From Pyrrhoderma lamaoense (taxonomy: Eukaryota > Basidiomycota > Agaricomycetes > Hymenochaetales > Hymenochaetaceae), in contig NBAZ01000014.1 of assembly GCA_002794735.1 (NCBI GenBank), forward strand, positions 62,001 to 126,000: 64,000 nt of DNA, read 5' to 3'. This document shows positions 37,274-49,530 of the stretch, one piece after another. The position numbers and the translations under genes are program-made. The notes below the pieces were generated by a model. It was given only the letters and a program-made list of their open reading frames with translations. It was not told the DNA's origin and did no database searches. Each line of letters opens with the position of its first letter. Within the stretch, counting starts at the first letter, position 1.

Positions 37274-39425
37274 TCAAGTGAAAGTCAAGCGAGTACCTTG
37301 AGAAGGTAAGATAACAGCGCTTTCCTTCTCTTTTAACCGACGTTTAGCCTCCCAGGACGGATGTAGTGGTTTATCACTATCTCGAGAACGTCCACCACCA
37401 CGTCCACCAGTACCAGTGGTAAGTTCCGTGTTGCGTTGCACCTTATCAATGCTGTAATCCCGCTCTCTTCTATTAGTGATAGTAGCAGCAACACAGCAAC
37501 AGATAGCAGTAGTAAAGGGAGTAAGTAGTGTTACACGGACAAAGGTCGATTAAAGACCGCTAACTTACCCACGGTGATTACCCCCTCTACTTCGTCCATC
37601 GTTTCCGCTTCCTTTGACAACAGCAACGACAGCACTTTGCATTTCGGGACGAGAGGTCCGTATAGGTTGCGAATTTGACCTGTTGTTGTTCTCTTCTTGT
37701 TGATAATGCTTTTCATGAGATCGAACACTTGACCCGGCCACATGAGACTTCGTCCCACGGGGATTCATCCCACCTCTCCCTCGTCCTCGACCTGCTGTAC
37801 CTCGTTGTGCATATGCTGACTCAATCGTAGCATTCATATCCGCTTCTTGCTTCTTCTTAACATGGTTCGCGTTCCGTCCATACTTCTTCTCCCATATACT
37901 GTAAAAAATAAGAAGATGTAGATTAGAATACATATAAACGAAAGAATTGTTTGTGTTCGAAGGAGAAGGAGCATATGTGTGGGGTCACGTTAAACAAACA
38001 CAGTCAGCTCATTTAATTCGTCAAAGAAAACACATATTCACAAAGTAGAGAAGTAAAACATATTGAGAAAAGGATCACACATACGCTTGTCGAGCCCTCT
38101 GGCCTCTACGATTCTTCTTTACAGGGGCATCGGCGATGTTCGCCTCTGTATCACTCCATTCTGTATCGGAGTCACCGTCGACAAACCCGACGGAGAGAGA
38201 CGGAAGGAAAGTCGATTCCCCTCCAAGCCGAGCTTTCTTCTTCTTCTCCATCTTCTCTTTTTCGTTTGTATTGCTCGCCTGACTCTCAGAGATTACTTGT
38301 GCTTTCTTTTTTAAGGATGGTGGAAGGTGTGATGATGATTCAGACACATTGTCTTCTATATCTTCTGAGTCTTCTGAGTCTTCTGAGTCTTCTGAGTCTT
38401 CTGAGTCTTCTTCTGCTGAGTCTGTGTCCGCTCTTGGTCCGTCTTGAGAGCTTACACTACTGTTGTTTGATTCCCAGCCATTATTGGTTTCTTCTCCTTC
38501 TTGTTCTTCTTCTCCGGCCTCCGATTTGAAACCTTGCCAAGATGGTGTATCTCCTTGGACTTCATCCCCTTCTTCGTTTTCGTCCTCATCTTCATCTTCA
38601 GAGCTACCTGCTACCAGGTCTTGATCCTCTGAGAGCTCATTATTGTCTTTTGCGTTGCTACTCGTCTGCGAGTCCTTTTCGATACCTAGTACTACTTTGA
38701 GAGAACGGATTATCGTCGCGGTCTCTTGCGCTAGTAATTTTGAACTCGATATCCGGCTCTCTACCACCGCTTGAGCTGAAGAGCCTTCCGTTTTGGTATC
38801 CTTCGGTGAGGGCTGTATTTCGGACGTTACTGCATTCTGGCAGTCTTCATTTTTTGATAGCATAGAGTCCTTTTTTATCTTTGAGAGGAGTGATCTCGTT
38901 CCTATTTCTTCATGGTCTAGAAGCTATTGTGTATAAGTTAATCAGTACGATGAGTATCTAATTTACTGTACTCCATAGTGGGAGTAGGATTTACTTTGAG
39001 AATTGCAAGCTGGCTTTCGTATGATTGGATATCACCACTTTTCTCGAGTTTTCTGATTAGTTGACAAGCATAAGTATACATCTAGCCAATTATTATCGAG
39101 GACCTCTTTCGCACCTTGCATCCTTTAGCTTCTTCACCAATTTCTGTGTCTCAAAAGTCTTAACTTTTTTGCTCACTTTCCTCACTTCCTTAACTCCATG
39201 ATGCTAAGCTTGCAATGATTAGTCAGTTCACTGTTTAGAAAGAGGAAGAAGTGAAAAAATGTTTATGATGCATACAAGTTTTGACCTCAACTTTTCCCGA
39301 ACGTCTTCCTGTTTCAAGTGTAAGAATGCATTTAGAATACAAGATATAAACATAGACACCAATTTTATTACCTCGGGTGCTGTTTCGCGTTTACGCTTCA
39401 CACCTCGTTTCCCGGTGTCGAGCAT
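37274..39425 (-). CDS. BUD22: Bud22-like ribosome biogenesis protein (SRFBP1 family)
   Basis: Several exons run from ATG 39425 (MLDTGKRGVKRKRETAPE, exon 1 to 39372) to a stop at 37274. Conserved Bud22 landmarks appear in order. These are VREKLRSKL, the Lys-rich helix VKTFETQKLVKKLKDAR, LAILKLLDH, an acidic region, VGFVDGDSDTEWSDTEA, KKNRRGQRARQAIWEKKYGR (split by an intron) and the C-terminal LHPSWEAKRRLKEKE. Yeast Bud22 acts in the nucleolus in 18S rRNA processing and small-subunit assembly. The acidic part contains a perfect Ser-Glu-Asp repeat from a 9-nt DNA unit (about 38361-38412), likely variable in length. The last third has RGRGRGG-type sequence. It is divergent from CET1 with only 126 bp between the start codons. 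Confidence 0.88.
38361..38412. repeat. Coding 9-nt tandem repeat (Ser-Glu-Asp) in BUD22
   Basis: The unit TCTTCTGAG (+ strand) is repeated about five times and encodes an acidic SED tract in the minus-strand gene. Confidence 0.85.
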
Positions 39426-39551
39426 TTTTTTTTTTTTTTTTTGCGTGTGAGGTCGTGAAGTTAATGAGAGTTAATATTCAAGTCCAATATTATTTTTTTC
39501 CTCGATCAAGCGCGTGCGTGCATGCGGAAGTGAAAAAAGTCAAAGGATAGT

Positions 39552-41029
39552 ATGTTTTGTGTGTGTGTCGCCCAAATCAGGCTTAGGTCCCTATCTCTTG
39601 GCATATGCATTGCAAGCTCGCACATACACATGCTCAACGACACTTACAACAGTGACAACATCAATAGAAACACCGATCAAAGTAGCATTGGTGGTACAAA
39701 CGTTCAAGAAACCTCACACAACCTCACACGTCGGCGCAGACGTTCACCTTCCCCACAACCAGGAGGATCCTCGAAGAAATTGTGTCTTTCACCCACTTTA
39801 TCTAGAACGTCAAACGGCAGTCATAGCAATAGTAACAGTAATAGTAACATGAGCATGCCACCTCTCTCGCTTTCTATCCTTGGCGTTGAACCGCTAGATG
39901 AGTTCATAAAGGAAATTGCTGACTGGATACATGGTCTTATAATGTCGCGACCTCCTGATCTGAACGGAACTATCGAAGTTGAAGCAAAGCTTGGTTTGCT
40001 CAAGCGGAAAGACGAGGATGTGCGCGCTTATTTTCCTGTCCGTGTTGAGACTAGTAAGTCTTTGACATCTTACACTTTTTATTTTTTTTTCTTTCTTTCT
40101 GCCTTTCTGGTATAACGTATCTCAAAAGTATCTTTCTGAAATTTGATTCAGTCGTTATACCCGATGGGCTAAGGTTCGAATCTAACATGACTGCAGTATG
40201 TGTTATCCTACGTTTCGGAATATAGTATCAACAGACTTTCTAATCCCACTGTTCTTTGGAGGACATCTTAGATACAACACAAACACTTCAACATAATGTT
40301 AAACTCTCTTGAACAATCGGCTCATCAACCCGACCGCCCAACGTCTCCTTTGAGATATCACCACTCATACCTCATAGATTCGTTCTATAACATCGAAGGT
40401 GGGGACAAGATCCGAGTCACACGGGATGAGAAATCGGGAGAGGTCAAAGAATGTTGAGGAAGATCAGGCTAGGAAACTTGGATGTTTACAGTCCGAAATG
40501 GAACGTGGATTGGAGAGTTAGTGTTAATATTGAAGTTCCTGGTATGTGTATATCTATTATGTTGCAATTTCAGGTTCCGTCAGTTTCTTTTTTAAAACAT
40601 AATCTCTTCTCCTCTCTCCCTCAGTACCTCATCCCGTAGGTTCTGCAAGCCTTTCTCGGAGAAAAGACCGAATGTCATATGCACACGAGGAATTTGTAAT
40701 CGATTTAACTCAAGTCACGCAATCTACTGGTCCAGGAAGTCAAGTATGTCCTTGTACCTATGAACGTTTCTCGTAAAAGACTGTCTGATTTTGACATCCT
40801 GAAACAAAAAAAACATCTAAACAAAACGAATATAACAAAAAAAATCTAGGCTCAGATAATGCATGAACTAGAGATCGAGTTTGCACGCTCTTCTGTTCTT
40901 CTATCAACTGCGGCTGTCCGCGGTTCGGAAAGTGTCTCTCCGGCAGAGCGGGATGCGTTTGATGAGCTTGTCCGCGCATTCGTCAATAATGTCCGAGTTC
41001 TCGTACGGAACACAAGGCCTCCTATGTGA
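39552..41029 (+). CDS. CET1: mRNA 5'-triphosphatase (Cet1-like), capping enzyme beta subunit
   Basis: Five exons, 39552-40053, 40152-40195, 40272-40541, 40625-40743 and 40850-41029, keep one frame once a base is added at 40450. The tunnel-fold metal sites are visible: TIEVEAKLGLL (first Glu pair) and HELEIEFA (second Glu cluster). Basic residues of the tunnel lie in ESNMTA, QHKHFN, DKIRVTRDEK and RKIRLGNLDVYSP. The enzyme removes the gamma-phosphate of nascent RNA as the first step of capping in the nucleus. It is metal-dependent and unrelated to the animal enzyme. The N-terminus is a low-complexity Arg/Ser/Asn stretch. A second in-frame ATG at 39630 (MLNDTYN) is the likelier start, because the 26 residues before it look non-conserved. 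Confidence 0.87.
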
Positions 41030-41312
41030 TCGGTCTCAAAAAAAAAACAGAAAGCATACCAACTTTCTTATTTATCCTTTGCCATTCCTGCTTTTCGGTA
41101 TTATTCTTGGACTCTCTATTCTTAGTGTGAATATCTAGGAGGGAAGATGGGGTTTCGTTTTTCTTTTTCTTGTTAAATAGCACTAGCATACATAGTCTAG
41201 TAGTAATTTAGATTTTCGTGCGTGTACAATTGTAGATGTACACACAATAAGTAGAATAATTCTTTTCTTAGCCTCCAAGAAAAATTACAGATAAGTTATA
41301 CAGAGTAAACCT

Positions 41313-43197
41313 TTAGTCCTTTAGTGCCCCGACTGCATTGAAGTCATCATCACCCCTGGAATACTTTACATCAGTCTCATCATCATTCAGGTCATTATCC
41401 TTTCCAGTCTTCCTCGACAGTTGGAACGATAATGATTCGGGCACGCGGCCGATGTGTACGGAACGACGTCCGCTCTTGAGTGGACGAGTGATTCGAGAGG
41501 AGAGGGTACGTGCAACTGCTAGGCCTGCAGGATCAGATGGGTCATGCGTTGTCTGGACCTATATAAAGCGAATAGGGTTAGCCAGAAAACTCAGTGATAA
41601 TAGTGGGAGAGGGGACTTGAGCAACTTACATCGACAGTAATTGCAACGTCTAATGATCTCTGACCCTCGGCAGAAGAGTCTTGTCTGCTGTGAATAGCAG
41701 TAACCCAACCAGTACCTAAAGCCGTAGTCGGACCAGCACCTATCTCCTTATTTCTGACACTCAAAAACCCATTTCTAGATGCACATGAATTGAGAGATTC
41801 AGTAAGAAGTAAGATAAGAAAATACCGGAATTTCACTTACAAAGTAACAAAAAAGCTGATAACATAGAGTTGTCCTAATATTGCCTGGAAGGTCATCGAC
41901 CATGGCTTATATTTGTAATCCAGGAACAAAACAATAGAAACAATTGCACATGCACAAGGCGGAAACGCCGCCTCCCAAACAATAATGATCAGGGCATATA
42001 ACGTCTAAGACTAGCTGTGAGCCACAAGTATGAGGCACTTATGATAACAGAAACTAACCTTCCTGAAACGCTTGGAAACTACTACGAAACTTGAACGGAA
42101 TAAGTAAACGAAGACTAAGAGATATTTTTTTCAGTATTATATCAGATTAGGAAGAGAACGTTTCAATTCTCACGAATTCCTGATAGAAGAACATCTAGCA
42201 CTACAGTCACGATGTGAGTCAGTAAATAGATTTCATTTTATTAGAATGAGAACGTACCAGCCGGAATGGCAAGGGTGGAGATTGCTGGTCAAGAGCGATG
42301 AGCACCATGGATAATATAATAGCTTCGGCGATAAGACTCACATAATGCGGTAGACCTTAGCACGTATTCGTTCGATGGAAGGGAAAGGTGTTTGACTACA
42401 AGAATTATAGACAGAACAACATATACAATTAAGAGAGAAATCATCAAAGTCTACAAGAGATTGTGTTAAGCAGAGTAATGTTCAGTTTTTCGCAGAGAAC
42501 ACGAACAAGTAAATAACGGTTATGTTTTGTCAACTTAATGATGAGGTGTTAGCCACGATTGACGATTAAATGACAAGAAAACGAACCAGCCAACATCTCC
42601 AGATAAAAAAACCTTGAACAGGGAGTGCTAGAAGCATATTCTATTTAATTTGCTCTATCAGAGTATAGCCGCCTAAATTGAAGCATAGACATACAATAAG
42701 AGACTGTAACTTTGTTAGTGGGTGGACCATGAGTGCATCGGGCTAAAATAAGTGATGTAAGTCACTAATGGTCGATACGCTAAGTAACTATGCACATACT
42801 AGTTTTCCAAAGCTGTCCACCAAGTTCGAGAACCCGTCTGAGATAGCGAATGAAGTTTGGACTAAAGTGATAATCATGACATATACTGAAACGATCATCA
42901 ACAAGCTTCTCTCCTTGGGTAGCTTGGAAGACGACGATAAAGAACCATTGTAACGGATTTTCTTGTGTATACCAAAGGAATCTTCTGCTGAGGTGATATT
43001 GGACCAGAATGTGATAAATTGACCAATGATGACACCTGTTTCTACTGTCTGGCAAAAGACTAAGCGGAAGTCAGACTTAGGAGCTCATTGACACGAGAAA
43101 AGAAGTGATAGGGAAAATGTGTACCAAGAACGAGATTTGGTCCAATGAAGAACCTTGCTATCTCTGAGGTGCTGAATTCATCGAGTATGCTGGACAT
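41313..43197 (-). CDS. DUF6534-type multi-helix membrane protein
   Basis: The probable start is ATG 43197 (MSSILDEFSTSEIARFF, then GPNLVLG). The best-supported part is toward the C-terminus: AILGQLYVISFFVTL at about 41850-41890 joins, across a GT/AG intron, to NGFLSVRNKE. This mirrors the DUF6534 hallmark of a last helix followed by N-A-R/S-L-R. Another exon contains GVIIGQFITFWSN, resembling an earlier helix. A soluble tail ends VGALKD at the stop 41313. DUF6534 proteins are basidiomycete polytopic membrane proteins of unknown function. The middle exons (42000-42800) could not be resolved, and one may be frameshifted near 42950. Confidence 0.55.
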
Positions 43198-44366
43198 TTC
43201 GTATTGTCATCTCACAGATAGGAGGGAAAGGTTATAGACAAACGATAGGCATTACACGGAGAGGGGAAAATAGCAACACATGAAACTCGACAAGAAAGGC
43301 TTTATTGAGCGATTCGGGAAAGGGACGACGAGAGAGGTCCGAGGGGACCAACGCGTGACGCCGAATTTCTATTGAGACTAGTACCTAAGTAATTCAACAA
43401 AAACGAGGGATTTTGTTGTTGTAACAATGGCCAATGTATATGTAAGCACAAGCTGCTTAAGCCTAAGACCATAGAAATCATTTACTCCACTAAGACACTT
43501 TAGAGTTATGATTCAAAATAGCTAATCCGTTTAATGCTATAAATGTAATTTACACGCTCCTGATCCGTTCCATCAACTTGGCGCACACTTTTGATGCCCG
43601 ATGCCATGAACAAAACTCCCGAAAAACTCGGTTGCCGTATGTGTAGCCTTTTGACTACTTCATTAGTCAGGTCGGGTCAAAAAAAGTGGATATTGGTATC
43701 GACTGTATTACAAGCGTAAATTAGAACAGTTTAGTGACACATATTCCCGCTTGCTCGTGATTGATTTGCATTTTGTATGTTGAACAGCATAAAGGTATAC
43801 TAACTCGATTTTCTCCCCCTCGGTGCTGAGCATAACAGAATCAGTGAGATATCTGGGTTCTCCCCGCCAATTAATGGAGGGTGTAAGAGATTAGTCTCAT
43901 CTTACGGATTAGATAGGCCAGCCACTCGGCCTGGTCAATCGGATTGCCGTCAATTAAGGAATACAGAAAGGTGAATAAGGGTTCAATTCCCCGTTTGCTC
44001 CAAAAAAGTTATCCTTTCCTTGATGAAAAGCATATTATAGTAAGAAAAATCATGCTAATAGAAGTGTACTTTGTATCTACTCGGGTGTTCGGATATCAGA
44101 CACTACTCGCTGAGTAACTAAAGCTTGAGGAATTATTAAGATTGTATTTCCTAGTATAAATTTCATAAAGAATTATTTTTAGTTTAATGGTTTCGCCCAC
44201 GTGGCCATCTACTCACTGAACTGATCGTCGTTGAATCTCGTTGGGTCATTGACACTCTTGTGTGAACATGCATCATGCACCTAACCACGATTCGCAACGG
44301 TGCCAGCTCATCTGACTTCACCTTCACCTTCAATCCAAATTTCTTGCAACAATATCTTTGACGTCT
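43198..44366. other. Intergenic region, divergent promoters
   Basis: Between the DUF6534 gene (-) and the Sec14-like gene (+). It contains a tRNA-promoter-like fragment (A-box-like at 43932, B-box-like near 43979) that does not fold as a tRNA. Nothing else was seen. Confidence 0.4.
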
Positions 44367-45750
44367 ATGCAACAAATTCCAGAGATTACGGAGGAGCAAA
44401 AGGCAGCTCTGATCACTTTTCGTAAAGAACTTCTAGAAGAAGGTATCATCACTGAAGAAGGCGATACACTTGGTACTCAATATGATCACGTTCTATTGCG
44501 AGTTTGTCTTGATTTTATAAGCCCTCTAGCCTTCTAACCCTATCTTTAGACGTTTCTTACGAGCGCGAAGGTTTAATATACCCAATGCGAAAGTAATGAT
44601 CAAGAACTGTCTGGAATGGCGAAGGACTGTGTATGGAGTAGGGATTGACGAGTTGTACAAAAAGCTTGATCCTTATGATGTAAGTTACTCAAGATGGCAC
44701 GACTTGCTATTATTGGCCTCTAACTATGTTAATACGGCAGTATCCCGAGAGAGAAGGTCAGATCCTGTTTTGATATATCGGTAAACAAATCTATGTAATA
44801 TACTCAGTTCATCTCAAGTTGTATTCAAGAACTGGCCTATTTGGTATCATGGAGTAAGTAGAATTCGATAGTACGGTTATATTTCTTCTAATCATTCTAT
44901 TGAAAGACAGACAAGGCATGATCTATGTTATGGTCACAGATCCAAATCCTTATACTACTGCTCTACTTTAGATGGGAAGGCCAATAAATATTCAATCCTT
45001 AGGAGATATCGATATACCATCCCTTTACAAAGTCGTTTCCCCCGAAAGATTTTGGGAGATAATCATAGTTACCGCTGAGGCGGCTATGCGAGAAATTTTA
45101 GCGGGTTGCTCGTATGCGGCGGGAAGAGTCATTGACAGCATACTAGTTATAATCGATCTCAAAGGATTTAGGTATGACTCTTTATCTAAGAATGTTCTAT
45201 GTCTTATTGAACAAAAATAAATTTGTAGCCTATCTAAGTTTTGGCAGATGCGAAATCTTATAAGGGATTCCTTCCAGGTTTCCCAAGATTATATGCCCGA
45301 AACGTGGGTATACTAGTCATCCGAAAGTTTAGTATCTCCAATTACTGATTCACTAATATAAGAATGGGACTCCTTGTTGTCATTAATGCACCGTATGGCT
45401 TTTCGTCCATCTGGAATGTTGTAAAACCATGGCTCGCCAAAGAGACCCAGGAGAAGGTTCATATATTTGGATCGGATTATGTGCCCTTTCTCCTTGAACT
45501 GATAGATGCAGAGGTCTTACCCCAAACATTCGGCGGAAAATGTTCTTGCCCTGGTGGTTGTCAACTCAGTAATATTGGACCTTGGATGGAGGGGAGAAAG
45601 GAACGCCGAGAGCGGTGGCTTCGCGGCGAAATACCAAATCCTGGATTAAGTTTAGAGGATAAATTAAAGGAGGGCGATGGAAGGCGAATTAGCGGTACCG
45701 TCTCTGTTACTACCCACACGCCTCATTCGATCGGTGCAAATGAAAACTAG
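44367..45750 (+). CDS. Sec14-like CRAL-TRIO lipid-transfer protein
   Basis: The start MQQIPEITEEQKAALITFRKE leads into a CRAL-TRIO-N segment (FLRARRFNIPNAKVMIKNCL, EWRRT). The lipid-binding domain follows: YPERE, WPIWYHG-TDK-MGRPINIQSL, VIIDLKGF, VVINAPYGFSSIWNVVKPWL, TQEKVHIFGSDY and LPQTFGGKCSCPGG. Family members exchange phosphatidylinositol and phosphatidylcholine between membranes. A 9-nt exon at 44907-44915 (TDK) with a GC donor seems needed before the exon at 44972. The exon 1/exon 2 join near 44510-44550 does not keep frame with GT/AG sites, and one base appears missing at about 44754. Outside these points the sequence is intact to the stop at 45750. Confidence 0.8.
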
Positions 45751-46024
45751 AACTACATGTAGATACCCTGTACCTGAGAGCATGATGTATGTGTATGCGT
45801 CTAAAGTAGAGTCCAAGTAATTTTCGGCTATTACCAGTTTCCGCGCCTTTCCGCAGTCACTGACGGTAGGCAAGAAGACCTCAAAAATGATGGTCAGTCC
45901 TATAATGTGACAACAACAAGTGAGCGTCGTGAACTCAGCTCACTTTGCATCCTACTTTGCAAAAATATACAACTCTTAACCTCATTCCGTGCATTTTGCA
46001 CATCAACGGAGGCTATTGCCCACC

Positions 46025-47213
46025 ATGACAGGCATCTGGAACATACTGCTTATGTCTATCATTCTCGGTGTAACCTCGTTTGGGATCGGAATATTGCCAC
46101 TTTTTTTCTCATTTTCAAGGACTAGGATTGCCTATCTTTCGACTGTTGGCACAGGCTTGCTACTTGGTGCGGCGTTAGGTATTATCATTCCCGAGTGAGT
46201 CCACATCCTCTCTACATATGTGAATATCTTGGTTTAACAAGCGGGTCTTAAGAGGTGTTGAGACGCTCATTAGTCGAAGTCAAGAGGATGCTGGAGAAAA
46301 AATAGCACTGTCTCTATTGGCGGGCTTCGCTTTCATGCTTCTTGTTGAACAGTTGTCAGCAGGCAGTTGCTCACATACTCATGATCCTGAATATAAATAT
46401 GCTCATTCACCACTCCCAAGAACGAATAGTCTTCATTCGTCTGAAGACATCACACCAAAACCATATTCCCGGATGATACGGATTTCGAACTGGCACTGGA
46501 AGAGCTGGAAGGAGCAGAGAATGGTATTGCTAGTGACTTGAGAGATAATGGGGTAGGGCACCCTGTGCACCAGGATAATCAACTTCAGCAAGGGAAAGCT
46601 CGTGCGTTACCCTTGACTCTAGGTCTTGTTATTCATAGCCTCGCGGACGGCCTAGCACTTGGTGCTTCTGCTTTTGCTGGTGCAAACACTGATGGCGATG
46701 CCACCAAGCTCTCATTCGTCGTATTCATAGCATTGATTGTTCATAAAGGTGAGTTATTTGAACGTCAACTAACACACATCCAGTTGACTATCATCTCCAT
46801 CACATAGCACCAACCTCATTGGCGCTCTCGATGTCTCTCCTCTCATCTTTACCAGCTCCTGAATGTAGAAAGCATCTTGCTGTATTCAGTGCAGCGACGC
46901 CCATTGGTGCTCTGGCGTCTTATGGAATACTCGCATTGTTAGGTGGCGGTAGTGGGGGTTGGACAGGGATTGCTTTACTCATATCAGTTCGTATCACTCA
47001 TCAGTTTCATAACAACTCAACATTGAATTCATTGGCGTTGTTTTCTAGGGCGGAACATTCTTATACGTGGCCACTGTTTTGCAACCAGTCTCGCATCAAG
47101 AAACAAAGTCATCGGCACTTACTGAGATGAACAATAAGGTCCGGGTTGGCCTAATCATAGCAGGGATGTTCATCCCATTTTTGATTTCACTAATTGCGGC
47201 GCATGAGCATTAA
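46025..47213 (+). CDS. ZIP-family zinc transporter, ZIP9 (SLC39A9)-like
   Basis: Exons are 46025-46194, 46253-46749, 46808-46986 and 47049-47213. The protein starts MTGIWNILLMSIILG and has about eight hydrophobic helices. Family motifs are GLLLGAALGIIIPEGVE and the metal-binding helix GLVIHSLADGLALGA. HKAPTSLALS and FSAATPIGALASYGIL follow, with a C-terminal FLISLIAAHEH. ZIP proteins move Zn or other divalent metals into the cytosol. ZIP9 relatives act at the Golgi or plasma membrane. The His-rich loop (SHTHDPEY) is the usual metal-binding loop. At 46471-46472 (GG) one base is missing relative to the conserved frame (SRDDTDFELALEELEGA). Confidence 0.87.
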
Positions 47214-47570
47214 TCTAGGTAATTGGGTATTCATCTGTATAAAAAAGGGACATCATCTTTCTGTGTAGAGTCATTTATCGTGTATAAAAATATCTGCTAC
47301 TAATTGCATAATGGATTTCACACACTTCTTTCTTCTCACATAACAAGCGCGGTTGCGCGAAGGCGAGCGTTGCTTCCCGCCTCCCGCCCTTGATGCGCTC
47401 CCGCGTCGGTGAGTCATACCCCACGACGCGAGCTTGCGCCTCACAGCCACTCTGCTTAAGTGAATTACCGGTGGTACACGCCCCTGATAGAGCAGGTATA
47501 AATTAAAAGGTGCCGTCGTCACATCCAGCATCTTACCCTCAACCACAACTGCAACTACTATATCTACCCC
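47214..47570. other. Short intergenic region
   Basis: Between the ZIP gene and the ligase gene, both on the + strand. GC-richer around 47340-47460. No feature was supported. Confidence 0.4.
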
Positions 47571-49530
47571 ATGTCTTCTCACGACGATCTCGCTATCATT
47601 GATGGCATAGCTCCAAACAAGTACCTAAAGGATGGTGAACAGTGTGAAGCGAAATCTCATTCGAGGTAGCATTGAGCAGTCCTTCAAGCCGTAATACTAC
47701 TCATTTCTCTGTCAGCAACGCAGTTTATAAAGTTAAAAGAGCCTTTGATCACTATTACTGGTATGATACTAATGTTTCGTAAAGCTTATACCGAATTTTC
47801 ATGTCTTAATTACAAAACATCTAGTACTTGTCCTGTATGGAATCATCAACTTACTACCTATGAGATTTCATTGACTGATTCTCCTTAAAGGCATGGCGAA
47901 ATCAATCCCGTGCTCCAGTGAACGCCCGTACCTGTAAACACCTCCGATCAATTCTCGGAGATGACTATGAGAACGCACGCATCAAACATATGAATCCCGA
48001 CGGTGCAGCTTCCTCTTTAAAGTCAACAAATGCTGCTGCTGCTGCTAGCATGCCCACCTGTAGAGCTACTAGAAGAGGAGCTACTACTACAGCTTCAACC
48101 ACGTCTAAGAATAAGAGGAAAAAGCAACTTGAAGAAGAGGAAGATGATAACAGCGAAACGAAGAAGAGACCTAGGTCTAGGAGTGAACGTAAACCTGTAT
48201 CACAAACGAAGCAAGATGTTGAACAAGGTGAAGAGAGGGAAGAAGAAGAAGAAGACGAAGAAGACGACGAGGAAGTACATCGGGGAAGGCGAATGTGAAT
48301 GTCCTCCTTGCAGTCAAATGGGATCTCGAGAAAGGGTCTGACCCAACAGGATGGTGGGTCTCTGAGAAGCTTGACGGCGTACGGTAGGATACTCTCCATA
48401 TACTGATACCGAATAAAATCATACTTAAGCTATCTTCAGAGTTTTCTGGGATGGGAAGAGAATGCTTAGTCGTCTAGGAAATCCATTCACTCCACCTGAG
48501 TGGTTCACAGAATGTGTGATAATTTACACTCTTGGATATACCGTTTTGATATCTAAAAGCTCTTTACTCTACAGGCCTTCCCAAAGATGTGACACTTGAT
48601 GGTGAGGTAAGTACAAGCCTTCATCAATGGATTTATAACTCCCAATTCTTATAATCAATTCCAGCTTTTCGGAGGAAGAGGACAATTTCAGAGTACCGTT
48701 TCTATCGTTAAAACACCCAACACTCCACGTTGGCAGGAAATTACATTCCAGGTTTTCGATGTACCTTCTATGAAGGACCGACCATTTGAAGAGCGGTTCG
48801 ATTGGCTCAAATCTACTTTCTCAAAAGTAGTAGGTGGACACAAGTTTACCCACGTATCCGTCGTTGAGCATCTCAGGGCGCTCAGTAAGGATCATGTACT
48901 AGCTATGTTGAAGGAAGTTGAGCAGGAAGGTGGGGAAGGTCTGATGTTACGGAAACCTGGATCGTAAGTTCTCATTCCTTCCCAACCTGTCGGCAGGCAC
49001 TTATTCGTCTTCTTAGTCTCTATGAAGGGAATAGATCATCCACCCTCCAGAAGATTAAGGTTAGTATAATTGGTACTTTCTCCGAATTAATGTAAATACT
49101 TATACTTAAATAGTCTTTCTACGACGCCGAAGCCAGAGTCACTGGATATGTACCTGGAAAAGGAAAGAACCGAGGAATGATGGGAGCCCTCAAGTGCGTC
49201 ATGGCGTCAGGAAAGGTGATTTGATATGAGAATAGCTAAAGCGAATCGTGCTTCTTACTCAACGAGCCTTTCTATCACTAATTATTAGATTTTCAACGTT
49301 GGTACTGGCTTCAGTGACAAACAAAGAGGAAATCCACCAAAAATTGGGAACATAATAACCTATCGCTTCCAAGAACTAACAAATGATGGTGTTCCTAGGT
49401 GGGTGAAGCTCGTCTATGTAGCTTTATTCCTGTTGCTAATACTGGAAGCTATAGGTTCCCCTCCTATATAGGTGAAGCCATTGATAAAGATGAACCAACA
49501 GATGCCGTGATGCCATTTACAAGGAAATAG
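47571..49530 (+). CDS. SWIM zinc finger fused to a small bacterial-type ATP-dependent DNA ligase
   Basis: Exons 47571-47665, 47716-47760, 47825-47834 (10 nt) and 47891-48383 give a SWIM zinc finger: YYCTCPAWRNQ with CxC, then RTCKHL (CxH). A long Lys/Glu/Ser-rich linker follows. The ligase begins with LLAVKWDLEKG, and motif I is SEKLDGVR, where the Lys is the adenylation site. Further exons give FWDGKRMLSRLGNPF (motif Ia/III region), LDGELFGGRGQFQ (motif III), EGGEGLMLRKPGS (motif IV) and QKIKSFYDAEARVTGY (motif V). An OB fold (SGKIFNVGTGFSDKQR) leads to the stop at 49530. The catalytic part resembles short Lig E-type bacterial ligases rather than nuclear ligases I or IV. A GGGG run at 48282 is one base short of frame. 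A role in DNA repair, possibly organellar or damage-targeted by the finger, is inference. Confidence 0.85.

Noticed and set aside
40164..40176. GGTTCGAATC, resembling a tRNA B-box
   Set aside because: It lies inside CET1 exon 2 and encodes the conserved LRFESNM. No cloverleaf forms.
43932..44002. tRNA-like fragment with A-box-like TGGTCAATCGG and B-box GGTTCAATTCC
   Set aside because: The sequence after the T-loop has no complementary acceptor strand upstream, the T-stem has two mismatches, and no D or anticodon stem forms. At most a decayed tRNA remnant.
47965..48399. 144-aa minus-strand ORF opposite the ligase linker
   Set aside because: Shadow of the Glu/Lys/Ser-rich coding linker, giving a Ser/Leu repeat protein on the other strand.
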